Origin: Algoriphagus sp. AK58
GTDB taxonomy: Bacteria; Bacteroidota; Bacteroidia; Cytophagales; Cyclobacteriaceae
Reading direction: 5' to 3'
NCBI RefSeq assembly: GCF_014324365.1
Contig: NZ_QEIG01000005.1
Coordinates: forward strand, 1-64,000
DNA: 64,000 nucleotides
Position 1 is the first letter of the stretch, and each line of letters opens with the position of its first letter. A program made the position numbers and the translations under genes. The notes under the pieces are model-generated. The model was not told the DNA's origin. It saw only the letters and a program-made list of their open reading frames with translations, and searched no databases. Of the stretch, positions 18,967 through 27,011 are shown one piece after another.

Positions 18967-19923
18967 ATGAAAAAAATCGGGATACTTTTCGGAATGGAGG
19001 ATACTTTTCCTCATGCCTTTGTGGAGCGAGTAAACCAAAAAGCGGAAAAAGGCATTATCGCCGAGCCCGTGAGAATTGATAAGGTAATGCAAAATCAACT
19101 CACAGACTATGCGGTAATCATTGACCGAATTTCGCAGGACGTACCATTTTACAGAGCCTATCTGAAAAATGCAGCCTTGACAGGAACCGCCGTCATAAAC
19201 AATCCTTTTTGGTGGAGTGCGGATGATAAATTTTTCAACAACTGTCTGGCTGACACTCTTGGGGTGCCACTTCCCAAAACCGTGATATTACCTTCGGCAA
19301 AGCATCCGGATGATACCACTTCCAAATCTTTCCGAAATTTGGTTGCCCCATTGGATTGGGAGGGTATGTTTAATTACGTTGGTTTTCCGGCGTATATGAA
19401 GCCTTATGCAGGTGGAGGATGGAAAAATGTCTATCGATTGGAAAACAAGGAAGAATTTTTCCAGAAGCATCCCGAGACCGGTCAATTGGTAATGTTGCTT
19501 CAGGAAGAGATTGTCTTTGATGAATATTTTCGAGTTTATTGTCTAGGGGGCAAGGCGGTGAGAATCATGGAATATGAGCCGCGAAATCCTCATCATTTGC
19601 GCTATGTGGTGGATCGAGCGCCTGCCTCCAAAAAGCTTTTGGCGACTGTAAAAGACTATACTATCCGACTGTGTACTGGATTGGGATATGATTTTAATAC
19701 CGTTGAGTTTGCCGTGCGAGACGGTATCCCTTATGCCATTGATTTTGGAAATCCTGCACCGGATGCGGATGTGAATTCTGTGGGACAGGAAAATTTCGAA
19801 TGGGTAGTAGAAGAAGCAGCTAAGATGGCCATCGCCTATGCCAAATCCCATAAGCCGGGAAAGATGAATCTGACTTGGGGAACTTTTGTGAAAAATTCGG
19901 TCGAAATGGCCAAGAGATTCTAA
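18967..19923 (+). CDS. ATP-grasp carboxylate-amine ligase
   Basis: A 318-residue RimK/D-Ala-D-Ala-ligase-like ATP-grasp protein. ATP contacts are recognisable: Lys145 in AYMKPYAGGGWKNVY with its Gly-rich loop, the adenine-side LLQEEI (177-182), and the metal ligands in NTVEFAVRDGIPYAIDFGNP (Glu247, Asp259, Asn262). Such enzymes activate a carboxylate as acyl phosphate and join it to an amine. The N-terminal domain (1-110), which would bind the acceptor, is unlike glutathione synthase or RimK as far as I can recall. The start follows the esterase by 39 bp, and the GCS2 gene begins 12 bp downstream. Confidence 0.9.
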   Translation: MKKIGILFGMEDTFPHAFVERVNQKAEKGIIAEPVRIDKVMQNQLTDYAVIIDRISQDVPFYRAYLKNAALTGTAVINNPFWWSADDKFFNNCLADTLGVPLPKTVILPSAKHPDDTTSKSFRNLVAPLDWEGMFNYVGFPAYMKPYAGGGWKNVYRLENKEEFFQKHPETGQLVMLLQEEIVFDEYFRVYCLGGKAVRIMEYEPRNPHHLRYVVDRAPASKKLLATVKDYTIRLCTGLGYDFNTVEFAVRDGIPYAIDFGNPAPDADVNSVGQENFEWVVEEAAKMAIAYAKSHKPGKMNLTWGTFVKNSVEMAKRF

Positions 19924-19935
19924 TCCTTTACCACT

Positions 19936-21054
19936 ATGCCTATTGCTTTAAAGTCACTACCCAAATTTACCTTGGGCGTGGAAGAAGAATACATGATCAT
20001 TGATCCTGTCACTCGGGATTTAAGGTCTCATATGTCCAAAATCGTGGAAGGAGGAAAGATTCAACTCCGAGAGCAGGTCAAAGCCGAAATGCACCAATCC
20101 GTGGTTGAGGTCGGCACCAACATCTGTCAGAATGTGGCAGAAGCCCGTAGAGAGGTATCCTACCTAAGGAATAAAATTTCTGAGTTGGCTAAGGCGCAGG
20201 GGTTGACGGTGGGTGCATCAAGTACTCATCCCTTTGCCAAATGGCAGGATCAGGAGATTACCGATGATCCACGCTATCACAACATCGTCAATGAGCTAAA
20301 AGACATCGCCCGATCCAATTTGATCTTTGGTCTTCATGTCCATGTGGGCATAGAAAGCCGGGATGTGGCCTTGCAGCTGATGAATCAGGCCTGTTACTTC
20401 TTGCCCCATATTTATGCTTTGACCACCAATTCTCCATTTTGGGAAGGAAGGAATACCGGTTTTAAAGCATTCAGAGCCAAAGTTTTCGCCAAGTTTCCTA
20501 GAACTGGCCTTCCGGAATATTTCGATTCTGTTCAGTCCTATGATAATTTTCTCGAAATTCTGGTTAAGACTAACTGCATAGATAATCCCAAAAAAATCTG
20601 GTGGGATCTCAGAATGCATCCTTTTTTCAGTACGATCGAGTTCAGGATTTGCGACATGTGTCTGACAGTGGATGAGACAATCTGTATCGTAGCGATTATT
20701 CAAGCAGTGGTAGCTAAGCTTTACAAGCTTCATATGAGCAACACCAGTTTCAATATCTATCGGATTGCTTTGATAAGGGAGAATAAATTCAGAGCAGCCC
20801 GAAATGGGATTGAAGGATTATTGATCGACTTCGGGAAAAAAGTCGAGGTACCAACCAAAGAATTGATCATGGAATTACTTGAATTTATCGATGATGTGGT
20901 GGATGATTTGGGAAGCAGAGAGGAGATCAATTACGTGCATAAAATTCTGGAGAGAGGTACAGGCGCTGATCAACAATTGGCTGTTTTTGAAAAAACGGGC
21001 AGCTTGGAGGCAGTGGTCGATTTTATTACAGGGAAGTTTACCGAGGGGATCTGA
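19936..21054 (+). CDS. GCS2-type carboxylate-amine ligase (YbdK family)
   Basis: A 372-residue ligase of the glutamate-cysteine ligase type 2 family. Hallmarks: LGVEEEYMIIDP (13-24), FGLHVHVGIE (131-140) and WWDLRMHPFFSTIEFRICD (222-240), carrying the acidic and basic residues that bind Mg-ATP. YbdK-like proteins join an amine to a gamma- or alpha-carboxylate; E. coli YbdK has weak glutamate-cysteine ligase activity. The full-length fold and intact motifs suggest an active enzyme. It sits between an ATP-grasp ligase and an amidotransferase whose start codon directly follows its stop. Confidence 0.93.
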   Translation: MPIALKSLPKFTLGVEEEYMIIDPVTRDLRSHMSKIVEGGKIQLREQVKAEMHQSVVEVGTNICQNVAEARREVSYLRNKISELAKAQGLTVGASSTHPFAKWQDQEITDDPRYHNIVNELKDIARSNLIFGLHVHVGIESRDVALQLMNQACYFLPHIYALTTNSPFWEGRNTGFKAFRAKVFAKFPRTGLPEYFDSVQSYDNFLEILVKTNCIDNPKKIWWDLRMHPFFSTIEFRICDMCLTVDETICIVAIIQAVVAKLYKLHMSNTSFNIYRIALIRENKFRAARNGIEGLLIDFGKKVEVPTKELIMELLEFIDDVVDDLGSREEINYVHKILERGTGADQQLAVFEKTGSLEAVVDFITGKFTEGI

Positions 21055-21927
21055 TTGAATGCTTACCTTTGGCTGGAAGACCAAAACGACAAAACAGTGC
21101 CTAGGAAAAAAATTAATCTTGCCATCTTGGATATGTATGACGGTGAGCCCAACCAAGGGATGCGCTGTATTCATGATATTTTGGGAAGATTTTCAGATCA
21201 GTTCAGTTTCAGGGAGTTTGATGTGAGAAAAAAAAGCAATCTCCCCGATATCCGGGAGTTTGATATTTTTATTTCTACAGGAGGCCCCGGCAACCCCTTG
21301 GAAGGAGATGGAAACTGGGATTTGAAATACTTTGATTTTTTAGACCAGGTATGGATTTGGAATCAAAATCACAGTCAAAAAAAGCATCTCCTCCTTATTT
21401 GCCATTCCTTTCAGATGGCGTGTAAGCATTTTGGATTAGGCGATATCACGAAAAGAAAATCCCAATCTTTTGGTGTTATGACTGTACACAAAACGCCTGA
21501 AGGAATAAATGATCCTATTTTTCAAAATCTGGAAAATCCGTTTTGGGCAGTTGATTCCAGAGATTATCAGGTAGTGCAGCCCAATCATCGGAAGTTTAAA
21601 ATGTTGGGATCCAAAATTATTGCACTGGAAAAAATTAGGACTCATGTAGAGTACGAACGGGCAATTATGGCAATCAGATTTTCGGAAGAAATCCTAGGGA
21701 CTCAATTTCACCCTGAAGCGGATCCAACCAGTTTTCTGGAACATTTGAAAAAACCCATGGTGAGAGAAAAGATCATCGAACTTAAAGGAAAGGCCAAATA
21801 CAGGACTATGCTTGAAAACTTGGTGGATGAGGACAAAATTTACAGGACTAATGAAACGTTCATTCCTAATTTCTTGGAACAGGCATTGCGAAAAATCAGA
21901 GTTTCTCAATCCCCTTCACTAAAATGA
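21055..21927 (+). CDS. class I glutamine amidotransferase-like protein
   Basis: A 290-residue class I GATase domain of the GMP-synthase-like kind with a C-terminal tail of about 60 residues. The triad is complete: Cys116 in LLLICHSFQMACKHFG, His219 and Glu221 in GTQFHPEADP. The elbow is CHSFQ rather than the usual CxGxQ. The start is probably the TTG at 21055, directly after the preceding TGA and preceded by GAGGGG; the next ATG would remove the first beta strand (KINLAILDMYDG). It could supply ammonia to a ligase of the same operon, or hydrolyse a gamma-glutamyl bond. Confidence 0.85.
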   Translation: MNAYLWLEDQNDKTVPRKKINLAILDMYDGEPNQGMRCIHDILGRFSDQFSFREFDVRKKSNLPDIREFDIFISTGGPGNPLEGDGNWDLKYFDFLDQVWIWNQNHSQKKHLLLICHSFQMACKHFGLGDITKRKSQSFGVMTVHKTPEGINDPIFQNLENPFWAVDSRDYQVVQPNHRKFKMLGSKIIALEKIRTHVEYERAIMAIRFSEEILGTQFHPEADPTSFLEHLKKPMVREKIIELKGKAKYRTMLENLVDEDKIYRTNETFIPNFLEQALRKIRVSQSPSLK

Positions 21928-21928
21928 T

Positions 21929-23119
21929 ATGATTTCTTCAATTAGGGAAAAGTTTAATAAGGAGTTTTCGGCGGAAAAGTATCAGGGATTCCTTAATGAA
22001 ATAGCCTCAGATTTTGACTATGCTCCTACCTTTCGGATTGCTGAGACTCCTTTTTTTATTCCAAAAGAGCTTGAAAATCAACTGTTAGAGGCTTCAAATC
22101 AGGTTATTGATTTTATCAAAAGGCCTGATTTCAAAAACCTAACGCAAAGATCTATCGAACTGAATACGGCGGTTCCCAATGAAGACTCCCATACTCAGTT
22201 TTTGGCTATTGACTTTGGGGTATGCGAGGAAAATGGAAAAATCATTCCCAAGTTGATAGAAGTACAGGGATTCCCTTCGATTTTCAATTTTCAGTTTAAT
22301 TTATTCCGAAAGATTCAGAAGTTTTATCCTTTTCTTTCCGGATTGACCCCATACCCCAACGGGATAGATGAGAACCGGTATATTCAGCTTTTGAAAGAGG
22401 TAATATTCGGAAAATGGTCTCCGGAACATGTGGTTTTATTGGAGATTGAACCTGAAAAGCAGAATACCAAAATTGATTTTTATTATGCCAGGAAAGACTT
22501 AGGTCTGAAAATTCTCTGCGTCACAGAAGTAATCAAAGAGGGGGATCGATTGTACTATTTAAATGAAAACGGAAAAAAGGTTCGGATTCACCGAATCTAC
22601 AATCGGGTAATTTTTGACGAACTCAATCAGAGAAAAGATCTTAGGCTTCAGTTTTCATTTGAAGATCATCTGCAGGTAGAATGGGCAGGTCATCCCAATT
22701 GGTATACCCGAATCTCCAAGTTTATCCTTCCTTATCTGAAAGGACCCTATTTCATTGACACTCAACTGTTGAGTGAGCTGGAGGTTATTCCTGAAGACTT
22801 GGAAAATTATGTTCTAAAGCCTCTATTTTCTTTTTCAGGGGCCGGTGTTATTTTCCATGTCAAGAGGGAAGATATAGAATCTGTCAAGGAAAAGGATCTT
22901 TATATCCTACAGAAAAAAGTTTCCTACCTTCCGGTGGTACAATCCCCGGATGGAAAAGTGAAGGTGGAGGTGAGAATCTTGTGCCTTTGGCCGGAAAAAG
23001 ATGAAAGCCCAACCATTGTCGGAAATCTGGCCCGCCTATCCCGAGGTGAGATGATCGGTGTGAAATTTAATAAGGATAAAGACTGGGTAGGGGGATCGAT
23101 AGGTCTCTTCGAAAAATAA
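21929..23119 (+). CDS. ATP-grasp-like protein, possibly circularly permuted ligase
   Basis: A 396-residue protein I do not recognise by name. The C-terminal part has ATP-grasp features: Lys297 in NYVLKPLFSFSGAGVIF with its small-residue loop, YILQKKV at the adenine position, VEVRILCLW, and NLARLSRGEM...GGSIG at the end, the order seen in circularly permuted ATP-grasps related to glutathionylspermidine synthase. The N-terminal half has a conserved-looking acidic segment (ELNTAVPNEDSHTQF, PKLIEVQGFPS). It starts 1 bp after the amidotransferase and ends at a strong terminator, so it closes the operon. An amide-forming role is inference from motifs and context. Confidence 0.75.
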   Translation: MISSIREKFNKEFSAEKYQGFLNEIASDFDYAPTFRIAETPFFIPKELENQLLEASNQVIDFIKRPDFKNLTQRSIELNTAVPNEDSHTQFLAIDFGVCEENGKIIPKLIEVQGFPSIFNFQFNLFRKIQKFYPFLSGLTPYPNGIDENRYIQLLKEVIFGKWSPEHVVLLEIEPEKQNTKIDFYYARKDLGLKILCVTEVIKEGDRLYYLNENGKKVRIHRIYNRVIFDELNQRKDLRLQFSFEDHLQVEWAGHPNWYTRISKFILPYLKGPYFIDTQLLSELEVIPEDLENYVLKPLFSFSGAGVIFHVKREDIESVKEKDLYILQKKVSYLPVVQSPDGKVKVEVRILCLWPEKDESPTIVGNLARLSRGEMIGVKFNKDKDWVGGSIGLFEK

Positions 23120-23120
23120 G

Positions 23121-23140
23121 AAAGCCGGCTAACCGGCTTT
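23121..23140. terminator. bidirectional terminator between the ligase operon and pyrE
   Basis: An 8-bp perfect stem AAAGCCGG/CCGGCTTT with loop CTAA, 1 bp after the stop of the plus-strand operon and 5 bp before the stop of minus-strand pyrE. T-rich sequence follows on both strands (TTTTAGTGTTATT and TTTCTTATTTTTC). Confidence 0.88.
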
Positions 23141-23145
23141 TAGTG

Positions 23146-23790
23146 TTATTGCATCCATTCTCCCGGATTTTTTCTCCATTCGGAGAGAGATTTCAAAGTG
23201 GACTCATCGATGTATTTACTGGTTACTGCCTGAGGTAAAAGGGCGTCGTAGTGACTTAAGCAAATCAGTCTCACTCCCGCCTCAGAAAAGTTTTTGTCAG
23301 CTACATCAAAGCCATAGCTGAAGATGGCTACCATTCCCAATACCTCAAAACCCGCATTTTTCAGGTCTTGTGCAGCTTTAAGCGAGCTTCCTCCCGTAGA
23401 GACCAAATCCTCAACTACCACCACTTTTTGGCCGGGCACTACCTTTCCCTCAATCATGTTTTCCATTCCGTGTCCTTTGGGTTTGGATCTCACATACACG
23501 AAAGGAAGATTAAGTTCATTAGCGATAAGTGCTCCCTGAGGAATTCCCGCAGTAGCCACCCCGGCGATGGCTTCTACCTCCGGAAAATAATGCTTGACAG
23601 CTTTTACCAGATTTTCCTTGATTAGATTTCTGACTTCAGGAAAGGAAAGTGAAAGTCTGTTATCACAATAAATGGGGGATTTCCAGCCTGAAGCCCAAGT
23701 AAAGGGTTTTTCGGGCTGTAATCTAATGGCTTGAATCTCAAGTAGCTTTTGAGCTACCTCTGCAGCGGTGCTTGGGTTTAGGATTTCCAT
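23146..23790 (-). CDS. pyrE: orotate phosphoribosyltransferase
   Basis: A 214-residue type I phosphoribosyltransferase that converts orotate and PRPP to OMP in pyrimidine synthesis. The PRPP-binding signature is VVVVEDLVSTGGSS (about 122-135), and the catalytic loop lies in YVRSKPKGHGMENMIEG (about 97-113). Length is normal. Monocistronic here; no pyrimidine attenuator is visible in the 96-bp divergent spacer with the Nudix gene. Confidence 0.97.
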   Translation of the reverse strand: MEILNPSTAAEVAQKLLEIQAIRLQPEKPFTWASGWKSPIYCDNRLSLSFPEVRNLIKENLVKAVKHYFPEVEAIAGVATAGIPQGALIANELNLPFVYVRSKPKGHGMENMIEGKVVPGQKVVVVEDLVSTGGSSLKAAQDLKNAGFEVLGMVAIFSYGFDVADKNFSEAGVRLICLSHYDALLPQAVTSKYIDESTLKSLSEWRKNPGEWMQ

Positions 23791-23886
23791 GGTACCAAAA
23801 TTAATGGATTAACCAGCTTTGAGATTGTGCCAGCTGATTTTTTTATGCATTTTTGACCAAACCACCATCTCTTACACAGACGTCAC

Positions 23887-24573
23887 ATGAAGATCTTTGT
23901 GAATGACAAGCCTTTGGAAATAGTCAACTATGAAGAGCTTGATTCTTCCAAATCATTTGAGCATAGCTATAAAAATCTGGATGAACTTCCCGAGGAGGTA
24001 GAATGGGAAGATGATGTGATTTTTCATGAACCCAGTCAGGATGTTGTCATTAGATTGCTCTATTTGATGAGAACCAGGAAAATGAAGAAACTGGATTCAG
24101 TCACTTTGGTGACTCATGATAAAAAAGCGCTGAAAGAATTTGTCAAAAGCCGATTTTTGATCATCAAAGCTGCAGGTGGGATTGTTTCCAAAAAAGAAAA
24201 GATTCTGATGATCTATCGCTTGGGTAAATGGGATTTTCCAAAGGGAAAATTTGATAAAGGGGAAACTCCTGAGGAATGTGCGAAACGAGAGGTAGAGGAG
24301 GAGTGTAATGTCAAGGTGAAGTTGAATGCGCCTATCTGTAACACCTGGCATACCTATACTCAAAACAGAAGGAGTATTCTCAAAAAAACCTACTGGTATG
24401 CCATGGATTGTGTAAACGATTCGGGTATGAAGCCTCAGCAAGAAGAGGGAATAGATGAAATCCGGTGGCTTTCCGAAAGTGATGCAAAAACTGCCCTGAT
24501 CAATTCGTATCCGTCCATGAGGTATCTTTTTAAACAATACCTCTTAAATCACTTAAAACCTCAGATTTTGTAA
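23887..24573 (+). CDS. Nudix hydrolase with extra N-terminal domain
   Basis: A 228-residue protein: residues 1-90 form an N-terminal extension of unknown role (MKIFVNDKPLEIVNYEELD...), and residues about 93-220 form a Nudix domain. The Nudix box is GKFDKGETPEECAKREVEEECNV: G, first E and REVEEE are kept, but the usual Gly near the end is Asn. KWDFPKGKFDKGE is the common pattern of ADP-ribose or (di)nucleoside polyphosphate pyrophosphatases. Its 3' end overlaps convergent coaD by 13 bp. Confidence 0.9.
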   Translation: MKIFVNDKPLEIVNYEELDSSKSFEHSYKNLDELPEEVEWEDDVIFHEPSQDVVIRLLYLMRTRKMKKLDSVTLVTHDKKALKEFVKSRFLIIKAAGGIVSKKEKILMIYRLGKWDFPKGKFDKGETPEECAKREVEEECNVKVKLNAPICNTWHTYTQNRRSILKKTYWYAMDCVNDSGMKPQQEEGIDEIRWLSESDAKTALINSYPSMRYLFKQYLLNHLKPQIL

Positions 24574-25016
24574 GGTAAAAATTCGCTTACATCGCCTCCG
24601 TAGCGATGAACTTCCCGGATGACTGTAGAGCTGATTGCGGCGAATTGTGGGGAAGTGATCAAAAAAACTGTTTCCAATTCACCGTTTAGATAACGGTTCA
24701 TCTGGCTGATCGTGTTTTCATATTCGAAATCCGTCGTGTTTCTCAAGCCCCGGATCAAAAATTGGGCATCCAGTTTTTTGGCAAGGGTAGAAGTGAGTTC
24801 ATTATACACTACTACCTTTACACGGTCAGTTTCAGAATACACACTTTTGATTTTTTCCACCATGACCTCTACGTCGAAATATCTGTTTTTCTTCGTGGAG
24901 TTGTAGCCAATTCCAATCACGACTTCATCAAAAAGTTGCAAACTCCTCATGACAATGTCATGATGACCCATGGTATAAGGATCAAATGATCCTGGAAAAA
25001 TCGCTGTTTTTTTCAT
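24561..25016 (-). CDS. coaD: phosphopantetheine adenylyltransferase
   Basis: A 151-residue enzyme transferring AMP to 4'-phosphopantetheine in coenzyme A synthesis. The nucleotidyltransferase motif is GSFDPYTMGHHDI (9-21) with the (T/H)xGH element, and the C-terminal ISSTVIRE matches the family ISSTxxR motif. It follows the DUF3822 gene by 3 bp, forming the end of a three-gene minus-strand operon. Confidence 0.97.
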   Translation of the reverse strand: MKKTAIFPGSFDPYTMGHHDIVMRSLQLFDEVVIGIGYNSTKKNRYFDVEVMVEKIKSVYSETDRVKVVVYNELTSTLAKKLDAQFLIRGLRNTTDFEYENTISQMNRYLNGELETVFLITSPQFAAISSTVIREVHRYGGDVSEFLPYKI

Positions 25017-25019
25017 TGA

Positions 25020-25838
25020 TCAGTCGTATTGCCAATGGGCTTCAAAGATGTGTTCGGATTTCAAATGCTTGAAACCATGTGAATAGTTTTGATTCTCATA
25101 CGGTTTTAGCATTCTGAAATTAGTAAAATACTGGCTCCCCCATTCTTCGTTGATCTCAGTTTTTTCGGAGAGCCCAAAAAGACTTATCCTTACATGGTTT
25201 CGGTCATATTTTAGTGTCTCGATCATGATCAGGATGTATTTCAGGATGTCCTCTTTCGTGTTGATCTCAAATCTGTTGAAAACCGATAAATCCTGGTCTG
25301 TAAAAGCAGCTAAATACATGTGCTTGCCAAAATAGTTTACCAAGATTTCCTGTCCTATAAGGTTAAACCTTTCCTTGAAAAGATAAGAGAGAAAGGAACT
25401 GGCACCATGAATAAAGCTGAGTTCCGAAAATCTTGATTCTAGGCTTTTTTTGATTTTGGAGGAAATGTAGGAGACAATTTGAATGTTGTTGCTGTCCAAA
25501 GGGGTATTGAAAAAATGAGCGTTTTCCGGCAAATCCCCAATAAGTTGAAGATATTCAGACTCCTTTCCCGGTTGGAATAAGACTCCTGGTATCAAGCTGA
25601 ATAAGCCTTCGTGGATGAAGATTTTTGCAGGAACGTCTGCTTTCAGAAGAGGATCAGCACTGAGTTCTTCTTCGATTTTATTCCAGTTAAAATTCTGGTG
25701 ATGATGGACTGCGATATTCGCCTGATTTTTATCCTTAGCGAAAACAAAAAAGGAATTGGGGTAAAGAAAAAGCGATAAGCTCGCTGTGTCTTCCACATCA
25801 AACTTATCGCTTTTGTATACTTTAAGGTTGTTTTCCAA
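25020..25838 (-). CDS. DUF3822 family protein
   Basis: A 272-residue cytosolic protein of a Bacteroidota-restricted family, usually next to coaD and rsmD. It resembles an actin/hexokinase-like (ASKHA) layout: an N-terminal strand-rich half (SLSLFLYPNSFFVFAKD), a central helical segment (FIHGASSFLSYLFKERF) and a second strand set (ILVNYFGKHMYLAAFTDQDLSVFNRF). No ATP-binding motif can be shown by eye. Function unknown. It starts 12 bp after the upstream gene and ends 3 bp before coaD. Confidence 0.85.
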   Translation of the reverse strand: MENNLKVYKSDKFDVEDTASLSLFLYPNSFFVFAKDKNQANIAVHHHQNFNWNKIEEELSADPLLKADVPAKIFIHEGLFSLIPGVLFQPGKESEYLQLIGDLPENAHFFNTPLDSNNIQIVSYISSKIKKSLESRFSELSFIHGASSFLSYLFKERFNLIGQEILVNYFGKHMYLAAFTDQDLSVFNRFEINTKEDILKYILIMIETLKYDRNHVRISLFGLSEKTEINEEWGSQYFTNFRMLKPYENQNYSHGFKHLKSEHIFEAHWQYD

Positions 25839-25850
25839 GTTTTTAGGTTA

Positions 25851-26435
25851 TTATTTCCAGTTACCTTCTGTAGAAGCATCAGTCCTGGAACCTACTCTCA
25901 AAGCTTTTTCGTTATTGTTGGCTCTTCTTTTTGGATTTATTGGAGAAGGGTCACGGATTTCAAAAACGTTAACCATGTAACCTCCAGTTTTTTCTACTTT
26001 GTCAGCGAAGAACTCAAACTGCTTTCCTCCGGAACCTGGTACAACAGGAAGTAGTTCAATGTTGAAATCAGGAAATTTTCTAGCGTTAAACAAAGAATCC
26101 ATCACATTTACGGAACCTAGCGTATCATAAGTCACTTTGATTTCCTCTGCTCCGTAATCAAGAAGTTTGGTTGTTTCAGTTCTTTGTACGATCCAGATCG
26201 TGCCGTTCTCAATGAACATTTTCAACGAATCCCAAGTGCTCGCATATTTCCCATTGGACGCTTGGTATGCCAATTGTGCATCACGAAGCATTTCTAATTT
26301 TTCAATGGTAGCTGCTTCTAGCAAGGCAATTTTCTTTTCTTCTTCCACTACGTCGTTTACACCTTTCCAAAGCAGGTAGCCGAGGTACGCAGCAACGGCA
26401 AAGAAAACTAATGAGAGAACTTTTGTAAGATTCAT
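25851..26435 (-). CDS. membrane-anchored protein with pseudopilin-like N-terminal region
   Basis: A 194-residue protein with one N-terminal membrane helix (residues 5-24, VLSLVFFAVAAYLGYLLWKG) followed by a long amphipathic helix (VVEEEKKIALLEAATIEKLEMLRDAQLAYQA) and SNGKYASTWDSL, reminiscent of the N-terminal helix and first loop of type II/IV pseudopilins, though no prepilin peptidase site is evident. The C-terminal region is hydrophilic. Most likely a periplasm-facing bitopic protein; function unknown. First gene of the operon with DUF3822 and coaD. Confidence 0.75.
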   Translation of the reverse strand: MNLTKVLSLVFFAVAAYLGYLLWKGVNDVVEEEKKIALLEAATIEKLEMLRDAQLAYQASNGKYASTWDSLKMFIENGTIWIVQRTETTKLLDYGAEEIKVTYDTLGSVNVMDSLFNARKFPDFNIELLPVVPGSGGKQFEFFADKVEKTGGYMVNVFEIRDPSPINPKRRANNNEKALRVGSRTDASTEGNWK

Positions 26436-26485
26436 TTTGATTAAGATTTAGAAATCTGGTTAAGGTTGAAGGTTTTTAAAACGTG

Positions 26486-26995
26486 CTATTTTATAGAAAT
26501 ATTTCCAAAATTAAAATATCCTTTACACAATCCCAGCTCAGATAGAGATTTAATTCCCCAAAATGCGCGATGAAGGGATTTCTTTTCTAAAGAATGGATA
26601 TCTTCTATCGACATCCACTGTATATCAGACAGGATTTGATTTTCGGCAGAAAGCTCGGGGTCTTTTCCCAGTACTGCAATACCGCCAGTCCTTTTTACCA
26701 AGAAAAAATGTTCCATAGCATGGAGAGGAGGTTCCAGAAATTCGTGAAGGAACAAAAACTCCAATACCTCAATTTCCAAACCTGTTTCTTCTTCGAATTC
26801 TCGTTGGAGATTTTCAATTGCGGTGGTTCCGTAGTTCATTCCTCCTCCAGGAGTAGACCATAATACCCGGCCATTTCCCATTCGGTGCTTGACCATAAGA
26901 ATTTTATCTTCTTCGATTAGAATCCCATTTACACGGGTTCGTAATTGATGCCCAAATTTTGACTCGATTTCTTTGCCGATCTTGTCTTCTGACAT
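26486..26995 (-). CDS. Nudix-domain protein with altered Nudix box
   Basis: A 169-residue Nudix protein. The box region is GGGMNYGTTAIENLQREFEEETGL: REFEEETGL is intact, but the Glu expected seven residues before the Arg is Thr. The two Glu of the metal site remain, so reduced or altered activity rather than loss is possible. The GRVLWSTPGGGMNYGE-like entry (here GMNYGT) resembles dinucleotide or CoA-type hydrolases. It is divergent from the helicase gene with only 16 bp between starts. Confidence 0.85.
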   Translation of the reverse strand: MSEDKIGKEIESKFGHQLRTRVNGILIEEDKILMVKHRMGNGRVLWSTPGGGMNYGTTAIENLQREFEEETGLEIEVLEFLFLHEFLEPPLHAMEHFFLVKRTGGIAVLGKDPELSAENQILSDIQWMSIEDIHSLEKKSLHRAFWGIKSLSELGLCKGYFNFGNISIK

Positions 26996-27011
26996 TTACA
27001 TTCGCTGTTTC

